Source: Umbilicaria muhlenbergii (taxonomy: Eukaryota > Ascomycota > Lecanoromycetes > Umbilicariales > Umbilicariaceae). From it: a DNA stretch of 64,000 bases. The stretch lies in the NCBI GenBank assembly GCA_000611775.1, contig KK106985.1, forward strand, positions 2,332,527 through 2,396,526. The letters run 5' to 3'. The position numbers and the translations under genes are program-made. The notes beneath the pieces were generated by a model. It was given only the letters and a program-made list of their open reading frames with translations. It was not told the DNA's origin and did no database searches. This document shows, piece after piece, positions 32,418 to 43,515 of the stretch; the first letter of the stretch is position 1; each line of letters starts with the position of its first letter.

Positions 32418-34013
32418 ATGGCGGATGCTGAAGTTGCTACCAAGGCACCAGAGAATGATGCCGCCGAGCAGAGTGTGCTACCAGGTGACACTCCAGCGCA
32501 AGAGGGTGTAACGATGGGGGTGCGCAAGCCTCAAGCTCCACAGGCAGCTCTTTTGAGACGGACGAGCCGTAGCTGAATCTCAAAGGCAGGATCATTGCGT
32601 GACCGATCGCCCAAGTCGTGAGCTTCAGGGATCCCGATGGCTGCGTAAAATCCAAGACTGACAGGAAGCATAGCCACTGGAGGGAATCCAACTGGTGTGG
32701 GTTGGATGGTACTATTCCAACAGGAAGGCCAAGGCTCACTGTTGTGTGCAGGAAATTTCTAAAATCGCGGACGTTGATGTGAGTATAGCATAACATCCGT
32801 CATCAATGTGATATCTGCTCATGCGGCTCTTGCAAAGGTCTATATCACCAAACCGGGCGACTACCCTCACTCTCCATCGAAGCTGTTACTCCTCCTGAGT
32901 AGCGGTACCGGCATACATTCAGTCAACAACCAACTGCAGGCAGACAAGTATGCTAGCGAGGGGTTCCTCGTGGTGATGCCAGATCAGTGCGTGCCCCATG
33001 GTATAACAGGGAAACAGCACGTTTTGCTGACAGGTAGTCACTTCAGATTTGCCGGAGACCCGGCTCCGAGCAGTACCACCGATCCAAACGCTCTTCAAGA
33101 GTCTAGTCCGTCATTGCTAGAGCAAGTCAAGCTACGTGCAGCGGAAACAGCCAAATCTTTCATGATTGACATGTGGCTTGCGCGGCAAACGCCCGATAAA
33201 GTCCTGCCGATTCTACATAAAGTAGTTGAAGGTGCGAAAGAGGAGTTCGCCGATGCCGTCGCCAACGGCGAAGGAATCTACGCTGTTGGCTACTGTTTTG
33301 GTGGCAAGTACGTGGCGATCCTCGCCTCTGAACTCCCAGACACTGTTGCTTGGGGTCAAGCCGTAAAGGACGAGGAGCAAGGGGGTGTGAAGACTGGACC
33401 ATTGATCAAAGCTGGCGCTTTTGCGCATGGTGCAGACCCTTCATTTCAACATCTCATGTTAACCACTAAGACTTTGTAGGAACTCTCATTACCAAAGAGG
33501 ATCTGGATGGGATACGAGTGCCTATCTCGATGGCTTGCGTAGGTATGTACGAATTTCCGCGCTATTTGCACATCTTTGTCAAGATAGTGGTGCGTAGGAC
33601 ACGTTCGGCTGGGGTTATTAGATCGTGAAGCCAACAAGATTCTGTCTGCTCCCGAAGTGCTAACTTGTCATATAGAGAATGATCAACTATTCCCGGATGA
33701 AGTTCGCGAGGCAGGTCGAATCCATCTGGAGGAAAAGCAGATAAAGCATGAAGTCAAGGTCTATTCCGGCGTACCCCATGGTAAGTTTGCGGAAGTCCGG
33801 GATCCGATCCATTCTGCTAGATCCTCCCAAGTCCTCATGACGGCTACTGCAAATGCAGTCTGAGCAGGAAGGACCAGGGTTTCAGGCTTGTGACTGAGCT
33901 CCGCTTATGAGATCGTAGGGTTTGCTGTCGTTGGCGAATATGAAGACGCCAAAATTAAGGAAGCACAGAAAGAAGCATTTGAACAGATGGTAGGATGGTT
34001 GAAGGCGCATTAG
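32418..34013 (+). CDS. Dienelactone hydrolase-family protein
   Basis: Seven exons: 32418-32519, 32752-32778, 32838-32986, 33047-33429, 33480-33542, 33622-33780 and 33919-34013. They stay in frame and give 325 residues. The first join is the least certain because its intron would be 232 nt; the others are 50-138 nt. The alpha/beta-hydrolase triad is visible: nucleophile Cys in GYCFGGKY, Asp in ENDQLFPDE, and His in GVPHGFAVVG, which is formed across the last intron. DVYITKPGDYPHSP and QFAGDPAP are typical of fungal DLH/AIM2-like proteins. Substrate unknown. The ORF is broken by introns only, with no sign of decay. Confidence 0.85.
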
Positions 34014-34449
34014 AGCTTCTGGTCCTCGGTTTATTTCGGCTTGCACGGATACGATGTTTTGGGAGACACATGGGAATGTCTGACAGCACGTCTCAGCTGG
34101 CAGTTGAGTTCGTCTTCTTCCCGAACAATGGTTTTGGGTCTCCGTTATTCGGTAGTCTAGGTGTCAGGGGCATTCTTTAGCACGTTGAGAAATTAAGCAA
34201 TTCATCAGTCACCTCGTAATTGATCGTCCTACTACGAAGATTATGACGGGAACGCACCTGCACCTGTACGCAACGACTGCTGCGGGTGAATGAAACCGGC
34301 ATCTTACATCATGTTTGTAAGAGTCAACGTTTAAGTAGGCATAATTCCCATCTCAAGCTGGCATGGAGTTTCCACATTGTTGAACCCTCAATAATACCCC
34401 AGGACAACAACACATACCCAATTCTCTTGTTCATGTGATGTCCACCATC
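34014..34449. other. Intergenic, no gene recognised
   Basis: Tandem spacer between two plus-strand genes; must hold the terminator of the first and promoter of the second. No motif stands out. Confidence 0.45.
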
Positions 34450-37175
34450 ATGGCGTGTAAGCACATAGATGCCGTTGGTACGTTGTACCCTCTTTCAAGT
34501 CAACTCTACAGAGGTGCACAATAGCTCACACAACTGCATAGAGCTTGGCCCCCCGGGCCCCACGCAAGCTGTATACCGCGAGGATTGTACACAGTGTTTT
34601 GACTCCATAGTACGATGCTTACTACCACTGTGCCACAGATAGAATGCTAATAGCTTCCAGGACGATCCTACTGGGCTGAATGTCTGCCTCTTCTGCTTCA
34701 ACGGGGGCTGCACTGGAGAGAGAAACCACGCCTTACTGCACAGCGAGACGGCGAAACATCCGTTGGTGCTGAATATCAAAAGAAGCCGGAAGAAAGTCAA
34801 GGTCAGTCCTGCTGATACGGCCCTCAGGGCGGGGCTCTAGCCATTAGACTCTACAAGGAAAGGGGACCAAGCAGTGCTGATCATGGGGTTTACAGCGCGA
34901 TGAGCCGCCACAGAAGATTTCGAAGCTTGCTATCGCAGCGGAGACAGAGGAGGATCGCTATGACACGAAGACTTCAGTAAGATGCTACGAATGCGAGCTT
35001 GAAGATGTGGATAAAACAAGCGGCAAGCTACAAGCTGTCGTTGATGGGGTCATGAAAGCTAGTACGTTTGCAAGGCAGGCAGAAGTGAAGGCTTGGGAGC
35101 AGGATTTTATTCCTTGCGAGCATACTCTGTGTCTGGAGCAGGAAACAGCACGACAAATTGAGTCCCAAGGTTTGTGTAACCCAAAGCCGTTGTCTGAAGA
35201 GAAGAGACTGATGTATTACAGATCTCGGACATTGTTCGATGTGTGATCTGAAAGAAAACCTCTGGCTCTGCCTGCAATGCGGCAACTTGGGCTGCGGGCG
35301 AGCTCAGTTCGGAGGCGTAGGTGGTAACAGCCATGGGCTGGCCCATGCAGATCAGACAGCTCACCCGGTAGCAGTCAAGCTAGGCTCTATCACGCCGGAG
35401 GGTACAGCAGACATTTACTGCTATAAATGTAACGATGAGCGTGTAGATCCCGAACTGGCAGCTCATCTCGCTCACTGGGGCATCAATATTGCGGAGCGTG
35501 AGAAGACGGAGAAGAGTCTTATGGAGATGCAGGTGGAGCAGAACCTGAGATGGGAATTCTCCATGACCACCGAAGATGGCAAGGAGCTAAAGCCTTTGTT
35601 TGGCAAGGGCTTTACTGGCTTGAAGAATCTGGGTAATAGCTGCTATATGGCGAGCATTTTACAGTGCCTCTTTTCACTTCCGACGTTCCAAGATCGTTAC
35701 TACCACCCACAAGACACGCCACCTATATCTCAACTGCCCGCGGAAGACCTGGAGACTCAATTAAGAAAACTCGCCGATGGGCTGCTATCAGGCCGTTACT
35801 CAAAACCAGACACGGATATCACTGTCTCTGAGCATACGCCAGAAGTTCCTCATCAGAAAGGACTCGCTCCAGCCATGCTTAAGCATCTAATCGGCAGAGG
35901 TCATGAAGAGTTCTCGACAATGAGACAGCAAGATGCCTTCGAGCTCCTACTTCACCTATTCAAGCTGATCACCCGCTCCTCCCACCCAACACCCCTTGGA
36001 GACCCTGTCAAATCCTTCTGCTTTGTCATGGAACAGCGTCTACAATGTCTAAGTTGCAAAAAGGTACGCTACCGGACTGACGAACAAGATAACATCTCCA
36101 TACCCGTTCCCGTGCGAAGGATACCCCGCCCAGCAGTCCCGTCCAACCAAAACGCCAAAGACGAAAAGCCGAAAGAAGAATTCGAGCCTGTATCAATGAA
36201 AGAATGTCTCGACGTCTTCACCGGCTCTGAGCTCGTGGAGCTCACGTGCCCGTCTTGTGGCAGCAAAGACGGTTTTACCAAGCGGTCTCTTTTCAAAACC
36301 TTTCCCACAACCCTCGCCGTTAACGCCCGCCGTTTCGAACTCGTCAACTGGGTTCCCACGAAATTGGATGTCCCGGTAGTCGTCGGAGACGAAGCGTTTG
36401 ATCTCAAGACGTACCAGTCTCCCGGCCTACAGGACGGCGAGGAATTACTTCCCGAGGATTCTACTGTCGGTGCTGCTGCTGCGGAGGCAAGATTCGTACC
36501 GAACGAAATGGCGCTGAGCCAGCTAGAGGGCATGGGGTTCCCACGCGTGAGATGTGAGAAGGCGCTGCACGCGACTGGAAATACAGATGCCGGTTCGGCT
36601 ATGGACTGGCTCTTTGCCCACATGGAGGATCCCGACATCGACACTCCCATGGACTTCGGTGGTGGGAATAGCGGTGCCGGGACAATGGCTGATGTGGCCA
36701 GCGCGGAGGCTATCGAGACACTGGGCGCCATGGGAATTTCTCCGCCGCAGGCGCGCAAAGCGTTGAAGGAGACTGGCGGGGATGTCAACAGGGCGCTTGA
36801 CTGGGTGTTTAGCCATCCGGATGACCAGGGGGATTTCGGCAACGACGAAGAGACGACTGATGTGCCGCTGCAGGAGGAGAAGGAGAAGGAGTTGCCGGGC
36901 AGTAGTGAGGGGCCGGCGAGGTTTCAGCTGCAGAGTATTGTTTGTCATAAAGGAGGAAGTATCCATGCTGGGTGGGTTGTGCACATGTTTCATCCTCCAA
37001 GAACTAGGCGGGGTTTGCTGACATATACAGGCATTATGTGGCATTTATCCGCAAGCCTATCCCGGGCGATAGCGAGGATGCTTGGGTGTTGTTCAACGAT
37101 GAGAAAGTGGTCAAGGCGGTCGATGTGGATGAGATGAAGAAGTTTGCTTATGTGTATTTCTTCCAGCGTCTCTGA
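34450..37175 (+). CDS. UBP14: Ubiquitin C-terminal hydrolase, USP5/UBP14 type
   Basis: Six exons: 34450-34477, 34542-34609, 34661-34801, 34896-35169, 35222-36971 and 37031-37175, giving 801 residues. The cryptic N-terminal zinc domain reads TQAVYREDCTQCFDS. A full ZnF-UBP follows (GHCSMCDLKENLWLCLQCG ... HALSH-like GLAHADQTAH, about 171-240). The catalytic Cys box is GLKNLGNSCYMAS (about residue 311) and the His box is HAGHYVAFIRKP (about 755), completed by the last splice. Two UBA domains sit between them (about 596-640 and 663-705). The enzyme dismantles free polyubiquitin chains so that they do not inhibit the proteasome. All catalytic elements are intact. Confidence 0.95.
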
Positions 37176-37647
37176 GGAGGAATAGAGATAGCTTGCTCCA
37201 TGGCATTGCAGTGGCGTCCAAAATAATGTGCTCAGGCTTACGTGGGTGCATGAATGAACGAGGAAGGAGGTCTAGTGCTAGACTACTGTTACGAAAAGCT
37301 ATTAGGTGTAAATGAAACTGATCCCCTAGCATGCAATAGATTTAATGCTCTAATGTTTATATTTATGGCCAGCAGTGATACATGGCACCTCTTTCACGAC
37401 TGTTATACAGTCAAGTCGTCTCAGCTGATGCGATGTTGGAAAACTCGAGCGGATTAGGCATGTTCAGTGCGACGCTCATATTCAGCACATAACCTCTTCG
37501 AAGATAATGTTGAAGCCACAATTTGCTATGTTACAATCTGTGTTGCAATTTGTACTATGCCAAATTCCGCCTACAACGCCATGATACACCGGTTACGGAA
37601 TGCTACCGCCAGACGCGAAGTTCAACAGTTGAGATATGGGCGTTTCC
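37176..37647. other. Convergent spacer, no gene recognised
   Basis: Between the UBP14 and ISU1 stop codons. Somewhat AT-rich, only short frames. Confidence 0.45.
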
Positions 37648-38488
37648 TTAATGAGCCGACATAGTCTGCTGTGCTGGAGCGTCCATCGGTGCCGAAGGAT
37701 CCATCACCGTCTCAACCTCCACTTTTGGCATCGACGATCCAGTCCCTGCCAAGTTGGTTGTTTTGGCCTTGGGGTTCTTGGTGTAGTAGTTTGAGATGGC
37801 AGATTTGATGGCGTCTTCGGCCAGCATGGAGCAGTGTACTACATTGTCAATTAGCGCATGTCCGTTTTCCTTTACACTAAACACCCCATCCATGCCTTCA
37901 AGCTTCCATAGCAAGACTTACACTTCACAGGTGGCAAGCACAACTCCCTAGCGATCTCCGTGTTCCTGATCTTGGACGCATCCTCTAGTGTCATTCCCCT
38001 CACCAGCTCCGTCAAATAGCTACTGCTCGCGATCGCAGATCCGCAACCAAACGTCTTGAATTTCACATCGCTGATCGTGTTGCTGTTGGGGTCCACACGA
38101 ATCTGTAGTTTCATGACATCGCCGCAGGCGGGGGCACCCACGAGGCCGGTACCAACGTCGGTGTCTGTCTTGGACATTGAACCTACGTTGCGAGGTCTGC
38201 TGTAGTGGTCGAGCAGTGGATGTTACGTTAGCTGAGCGTTCTGATAAATATGGACGGAGGCGACGTAGAGAGGATAAGTGAGGTTCTCTCTTAGTGGATC
38301 ACCCGAATAGTACCGTTGATGGAGGAATTAAAGGGAAGAAGGAACTTATCTTTTTCATGATAGCTTCTTCGTGCATTGATTGCTGCTGGTGCTGCGATGC
38401 GTGCAGGTGATGTTACGCCAGGTCTGGCAGTTGTTGCCAGAACTCTGCCCGCAGCGCGGGGTGCGGTCGCAACGACTCTCTTGAACAT
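37648..38488 (-). CDS. ISU1: Mitochondrial iron-sulfur cluster scaffold ISU1
   Basis: Three minus-strand exons, 38488-38350, 38215-37922 and 37838-37648, give 207 residues. An Arg/Ala-rich mitochondrial presequence (MFKRVVATAPRAAGRV...) precedes the IscU core. Its three ligand Cys lie in GAPACGDVM, FKTFGCGSAIASS and PPVKLHCSMLAEDA; the last is formed across the 83-nt intron 2. The first intron joins YHEK to VLDHYSRPRNVGSM only if it runs from ATAAGT to CAC, so it is an AT-AC intron (separate entry). The tail after YYTKNPKAK is longer than in yeast and rich in Ala/Pro/Met. The protein assembles Fe-S clusters with Nfs1, frataxin and the Ssq1 system. Confidence 0.94.
38216..38349 (-). other. Probable U2-type AT-AC intron in ISU1
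   Basis: A 134-nt intron on the minus strand. It begins ATAAGTTCC, has a CTAAC branch motif near the end and finishes CATCCAC. Only these borders restore the invariant scaffold sequence HEKVLDHYS in frame, with GTG split as G|TG. The donor is a GTAAGT with its first base changed, and the branch is of the U2 kind, so this would be a U2-type and not a U12-type AT-AC intron. A GT-AG alternative exists (donor GTTCCT, acceptor CACTACAG) and is also in frame but deletes VLDHYS. Confidence 0.72.
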
Positions 38489-38995
38489 GGCTGCGGTGGT
38501 GTTGAAACAGCGAGATCGATGAGCAGTCGATAGCAATGGGTTCTCGCTGAAGTTTAGGTATATCTGAAGGGTGGTGATTTGGCTGGTAGGAAGGAAGATG
38601 GGGTCAAATGGAGATTGGGGGTGGAGTTCTGATACCATGATGTTAAGCGGGTGGCGATCTTTATCAGGACGGCAGTCACGTGCAGTGGATCATTACCCGA
38701 ACCGGCCGGTGGGACAATGGAATTGTGTGGATATCAACAACAACAAATGCGTTCATCTGTGACTTGATGCCTTCAACAACGTCACACAAGGTTTCTAAAG
38801 TCGCAAAGTGCACCGGGAAGCCCTTTCCATCTATTTCACTTGCAAGTGGCTAGCCCAAAATGCGCCGAATGCCATGCGTCCCGTAGGAACCACCCCTTCA
38901 TCAAATCATCGATCTTTAGTGTCGTCTCGTCGTGGACCGCCCGAACTCAGTTGTACTAGCCCTGAACGGCCATCTGAATATTGTTCGAAGCTGGC
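38489..38995. other. Spacer between ISU1 start and CSN3 stop
   Basis: Two minus-strand genes in tandem. The ISU1 frame is open upstream to 38638 with another ATG, but MFKRVV is the better presequence start. No other feature recognised. Confidence 0.45.
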
Positions 38996-40806
38996 TTAGA
39001 GATCTGCCATCATATCCTCGTCCCCCCCGTAATCATCACCAGCCATTTCCATCATATGATTCGGCTCCCCCATAGGACCTCCAGCATCCTTCTGTTTTCT
39101 AGATTTTCTTGCCCATTCGATGTATTCTTTAGTCAAGCCCAGCTTCCGATCCGTCTCTTTGATGTGCTCGGCAAGGTTCGAGATCTTTGTGGTCTGCTCA
39201 ACGAGCTCTTTGTACGCCTGCGCTTCAGAGCGAGCCAGAGGACCAGTTGTTGGCGATGCGGCGAAGCGGAGAATTGAGGGATGTGAGGGGTCCGCGGATT
39301 GAGTGAGTGTAGCGTTGAGGTGACCATCGGCGATTAGAGAACTTAGGTAGCGCTCTGTCTCCGCTTCGTTATTTGGATCGGGTGATGTGCGCCGAGCAAT
39401 CTCGGAGACCGATAACGCGGCATAAGTCTTCTCAAGCCGCTTGACTGCGAAGCGTCTGAAGGCTTCAAGAACTTGGAGAAGCAGGCCGGTGTTGGAGTCC
39501 TATTGATTACGGATCTTAGCAGGTGGCATGTGCGCGATAGGACTTCTGATCCATGAAAATTGTGAAGCGGGAACTCTCACATCTTGCCAGACCTTTCTAC
39601 CGACTTCAAACTCTTGCCTTAGCCAGCTAACGTCCCCGTCTTTGAAAACTTCTGCGATTGCGTCGTAAGGCTTCGCGATTAACCTGTAAAGCCTTGCGGC
39701 TTGCGCATTGGTAGTCCTCGGCATCGGTAAAGGCTTAGACGACGACGAATTAGAGAACCATTGTGGATCGTTTGCAGTCTATTACTTACCCTACCCTTCA
39801 GCAGAAGACCCACAAGCACCCACTTCTTGTATGCTTCTACCTGAATCATACTCGCGGTATTCCCCGTTGGTGATATGATAGCGAACTCGAGGAAAAGGAG
39901 AGCTCGCTCCCATCTCTTCATACCAATGTATAACATCGCACCATAAAGAAAGTATTGTAGATGATCCCTGTGATTTAGTGTATCCGATAACCCAGAGGCA
40001 GAGGTGATATACGCTGAGCTCGAATCATGCTTCGCACACAGCAAAGGTGCATTCGTAGGGTTCTTGCCCAAACTCGCAGGGAAATGGTATATGTCGTTAT
40101 CAAGTATGGGACAAGAGACGTGGTATGCGCGTGCTTCGAGACAAAGGCGAACAAAGAGCGTATGCGTTGATGTGAAGCACGAAGTTGTTGGATCGAGACG
40201 AAGCATGGCAGTCCTAATAGGCTGGATAGCCACGGTCGGCTACGTGGAGTTAATGGAAATAACCCTTAGGCAGGGCAAGGAGGAGACAAGGGAGACCTAC
40301 ACCCGACGTTGCTCTCGCAACCTTTGCTACAGTTTCGACCAGCCGTCTCCATGATTGGCCCGCGTATCTCACCTGAACAGGGTCGAATTGGTCCATAAAG
40401 TCCACCATCTTGAGCCATAGGGCACCGCCCGGAGCAAATAGTTTTGACGTCGCAGAACTAGCCTGTTTCCCGCTCTGAGGACCACCGATATGAGCAAGAA
40501 GGGTATAAAGGTACGGTAAGGTGTTGATTTTGGGGTCCAGTATCTACAGCGCTCGTCGTTAGTCATGATACCCCTACAGAAGTGTTGAAAGTGTGAGCTC
40601 CAAATAGCCCTCACATCGAGAAGATCTCCGCCTCCAGATACTCCACCCGTCAGCTTGCTGGCGGCTACTTGGTTCAGGGTTTGAACCAGGCCTCTGATGT
40701 GCCGGTCGTAGTCGACATCAGACAGCGGTTGAGGCGGCGGTGGATGTGGGGGAAACGACAGAAGATGAGGGAGCAGTTCGTCCATTGAGTCTGAGAAGAG
40801 GCTCAT
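38996..40806 (-). CDS. CSN3: COP9 signalosome subunit 3 (PCI protein)
   Basis: Five minus-strand exons: 40806-40615, 40543-40301, 40239-39790, 39733-39581 and 39499-38996, giving 513 residues. Introns are 71, 61, 56 and 81 nt. Recognisable blocks are ILDPKINTLPYLYTLLAHI, LWLKMVDFMDQFDPVQVRY, AIQPIRTAMLRLDP, FTSTHTLFVRLCLEARAY and, in the last two exons, TTNAQAARLYRLIAKPYDA with the winged-helix end of the PCI domain (LIADGHLNATL). The C-terminus is polar and Met/Asp-rich. It is a structural subunit of the complex that removes Nedd8 from cullins. Its start faces that of PRO2. Confidence 0.9.
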
Positions 40807-41124
40807 CTGTAGGGGTGGATGTACAGAAGGCTGCACAGGGTCGTTGTCTCGATCTCTAACGTGACACGCGTGATAAGAGAGTCGGCTCAGAGCTGTCCAA
40901 TGATTGAGTGATTTCAAGGTGTGGAGGTGGGCATGCTCGGCATGCTGGTCTGCATGCCGTCCGCGCATCTTACCGAAAAGCCAGGCGTGCCAGGCGTGCC
41001 AGGCCCCCATGCCGCCGAGTACATCTCGCCTCACAGGGCTGACAAGCCTTGTCAGTGAGCTAAAGGTGTGACGCCCTCAGCCGCTCAGGGGAATATTTCG
41101 TGAACATACAACAATCATACAACA
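40807..41124. promoter_or_regulatory. Short divergent promoter CSN3 / PRO2
   Basis: Only 318 bp separate two divergent start codons. A CAGGCGTGC direct repeat (AGGCGTGCCAGGCGTGCCAG near 40983) lies in the middle. The CSN3 frame is open upstream into this region, but MSLFSDSMDELLP at 40806 fits the family start. Confidence 0.5.
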
Positions 41125-42757
41125 ATGTCAGTCACAAGTTCCTCACCTCTTGAGGTCGCCAAAGCCGCTTCAATCTCTTCAAAGAGCTTAGCGGTGCTAC
41201 CTGCGGATGCGCGCAATCATGCCTTGACCGCAATCCACGGCGCGTTGCGAAGCGCAAAAGATACAATCTTGGCTGCTAATGCGCAAGATCTAAAGGCTGC
41301 CACCAAGGCTGCAGCAGATGGGCAACTCAGTCAAAGCGTCCTCAAAAGACTTGATCTTGGGAGGAAGGGCAAGTGGGAAGATATGCTGCAAGGAATACTG
41401 GATGTCCGAGATCTCGATGATCCTGGTGAGCAAGAATACCTGCAGACGGGGATCCTAACAGCTAACACATCGTACGGTGGGTCTTGTAGAAGTTTTGCAC
41501 CACCGCGGGGCAACTCCGTTATTTTAGTGATAACGATTATAATGTTGTGATGTCCTTTTAAATCTGCTTGCACACTGCCAATCAATGAGACCCCAGCTAC
41601 CGTGGTGCAAGACTTCTATTAGACCCTGTACGGTCTAGTCGGCAAAATCACCCTGAGAACGAGATTGGACGAGGGGCTTGACCTGGAGCGAGTGAGCTGT
41701 CCCATTGGGGTCCTCCTTATTATTTTCGAGGCGCGCCCCGAGGTTATAGCCAACATTGCTGCTCTCGCTATCAAGTCCGGCAATGCCGCTATACTTAAAG
41801 GTGGTATCGGGCCAGCAATCTGCGCTCATGCCATGCTGACTTCTCGAAGGCGGTAAAGAATCTATCGAGTCTTTCGTAGCTATATCCACGGTCATCTCCG
41901 ACGCCTTGATAGAGACCGCTGTTCCGAATGCCTCAATCCAACTCCTGACCACACGAGATGTCATACCCTCGCTGCTCGAGCTTGATAGATACGTTGATCT
42001 TGTCATCCCCAGAGGCTCGAACGAGCTGGTGCGCTACATCAAAAACAATACCCGCATACCTGTCTTAGGTCATGCCGACGGCCTCTGTAGCATTTATATA
42101 CATGCAGATGCCGATCCCGGTATGGCTGTCAAGGTTCTGTTAGACGCAAAGCTCGGCTACCCAGCGGCTTGTAATGCCGTTGAGACGCTACTAGTCGATG
42201 AAGCAGCAATATCGACAATATTGCCCGCAGTAGCCGAAGCGCTTCTTTCGAAAGGTGTATCACTCCGCTGCGATGTGCTTTCGAAAGCGGGACTCTCAGG
42301 GTCTCTATCAGAGGCACAGGCGGCAATTCTTCAAGATTCATTCGAGAAAGACTACGACACAGAGTTCCTCGAGCTCATTCTCGCCGTCAAGACAATCCCT
42401 TCAACCACATCCCCGACCACATCTGTCGATTTGGCCATTGCACACATCAACGCCCACTCTTCCAAACATACAGACGCCATCCTAACCAAATCTTCGGACA
42501 TTGCTCGCCGGTTCCAAGCAGGCATCGACAGCGCGTGTGTGTTCTGGAACACGAGTACGCGCATGGCGGACGGGATGCGGTTTGGGTTTGGAACAGAGGT
42601 GGGAATCAGTACGAATAAGATCCACGCTAGGGGACCGGTAGGGTTGGAGGGATTGATGATTTACAAGTACTTTATCAATGGGAACGGACAGGTGGCAGGC
42701 GAGTATTTCGAAGGTGAAGGTGGGAAGGCATGGAAGCATGAGGGACTTCCTATTTAA
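41125..42757 (+). CDS. PRO2: Glutamate-5-semialdehyde dehydrogenase (gamma-glutamyl phosphate reductase)
   Basis: Three exons, 41125-41425, 41639-41800 and 41850-42757, give 456 residues, the usual ProA/PRO2 length. Joined exons read [17 protein letters not shown] and [15 protein letters not shown]. The catalytic Cys is in [16 protein letters not shown], and the conserved end is [24 protein letters not shown] followed by [13 protein letters not shown]. The enzyme reduces gamma-glutamyl phosphate with NADPH in the second step of proline synthesis. Intron 1 is unusually long (213 nt) because a small inverted-repeat element sits between its branch site and acceptor (separate entry). Coding exons show no lesion. 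Confidence 0.93.
41479..41626. mobile_element. Small inverted-repeat element (MITE) inside PRO2 intron 1
   Basis: About 148 bp. The ends are imperfect inverted repeats of about 25 bp, left GGGTCTTGTAGAAGTTTTGC and right (reversed) GGGTCTAATAGAAGTCTTGC, both continuing ACCAC. GTACGGT occurs directly repeated on both sides (41472-41478 and 41628-41634); counting one more base, 7 of 8 positions match, which resembles an 8-bp hAT target duplication. Removing one repeat and the element leaves a normal 57-nt intron with CTAAC 15-20 bases before TCTAG. Confidence 0.72.
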
Positions 42758-43515
42758 GTTTGAGTGTTCGTGTATTTTAACTGATATTTCGAGCCTTAGA
42801 AACACCATTGAATTCTCAAACATTGGGGCTTACTATTTTCCTGCTGCTCTTCACATGCACAACCTTTCCTGGTTCAGATGGGTTGTAAAGATGTTCTTCT
42901 TTTACTAAAGGCTAGTTAGTCCTAGCTAGGAAGATGGGATAGCTCTTGAATACTAATAGGGTTATTTCGCTCTTCTTTGTTCGAAATGGGGTAAGTGCCC
43001 TTAAATAGTGGTAAATAATACTAATAACTACTGCTAACCGTAGTCAATTACTGGTAAATATGGTGGGATTACACTACCTGCTCGCTATTGGGTTTCTAGG
43101 CCTTGAGTGAACGGCTTACTGTAGTGTACATGCTCACGTTGCCACCGAGGGAAGAGGATTATGTCATTTATGTCTACAGGGTCATTCAATCCCTGCTTGG
43201 TAGCACGAAACGCACCACTGATTTGTTGCGTCCATGTAAATGGGGAGCCCTCCGTGGCGCCCTTCGCCGCCTTCGGGAGTGCGCAGCAGCGCCCTGCAAA
43301 GGAACAGCTTTCCCTTCGGAAGTAGCAAAGCAACGCCCACGTCTTCCCTTTTCTCTCTTCACTGCCTGAGCAACGTGTTATTGCAACGCCTTCCAAAGCG
43401 TCCTTTTATCTTGATTACACGAGTCCATCAGCCATATTGTGGTTCACCTCACCTGACTCTGAGACCGCATTTCTTGGGAGTCCTTACGATTATTCGACCT
43501 CAAAACATCTCCGCA
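42758..43515. other. Intergenic, no gene recognised
   Basis: The left part (42900-43080) is AT-rich with several TAG/TAA runs. The frame of the downstream zinc-finger gene is open from 43240, but without a better start than 43516. Confidence 0.45.

Noticed and set aside
34495-34800. Minus-strand 101-codon frame over the UBP14 5' exons
   Set aside because: Shadow of the spliced zinc-finger exons on the plus strand.
38200-38350. ISU1 intron 1 as a normal GT-AG intron (donor GTTCCT, acceptor CACTACAG)
   Set aside because: It keeps the frame but deletes VLDHYS, which is nearly invariant in IscU-family scaffolds and is encoded immediately before the alternative acceptor. The AT-AC borders explain the sequence better.
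40361-40375. GTGAGA donor after FDPVQ in CSN3
   Set aside because: The following codons (VRYAGQSWRRLVETVAK) are family-typical coding sequence, so the exon continues to the GTAGGT donor at 40300.
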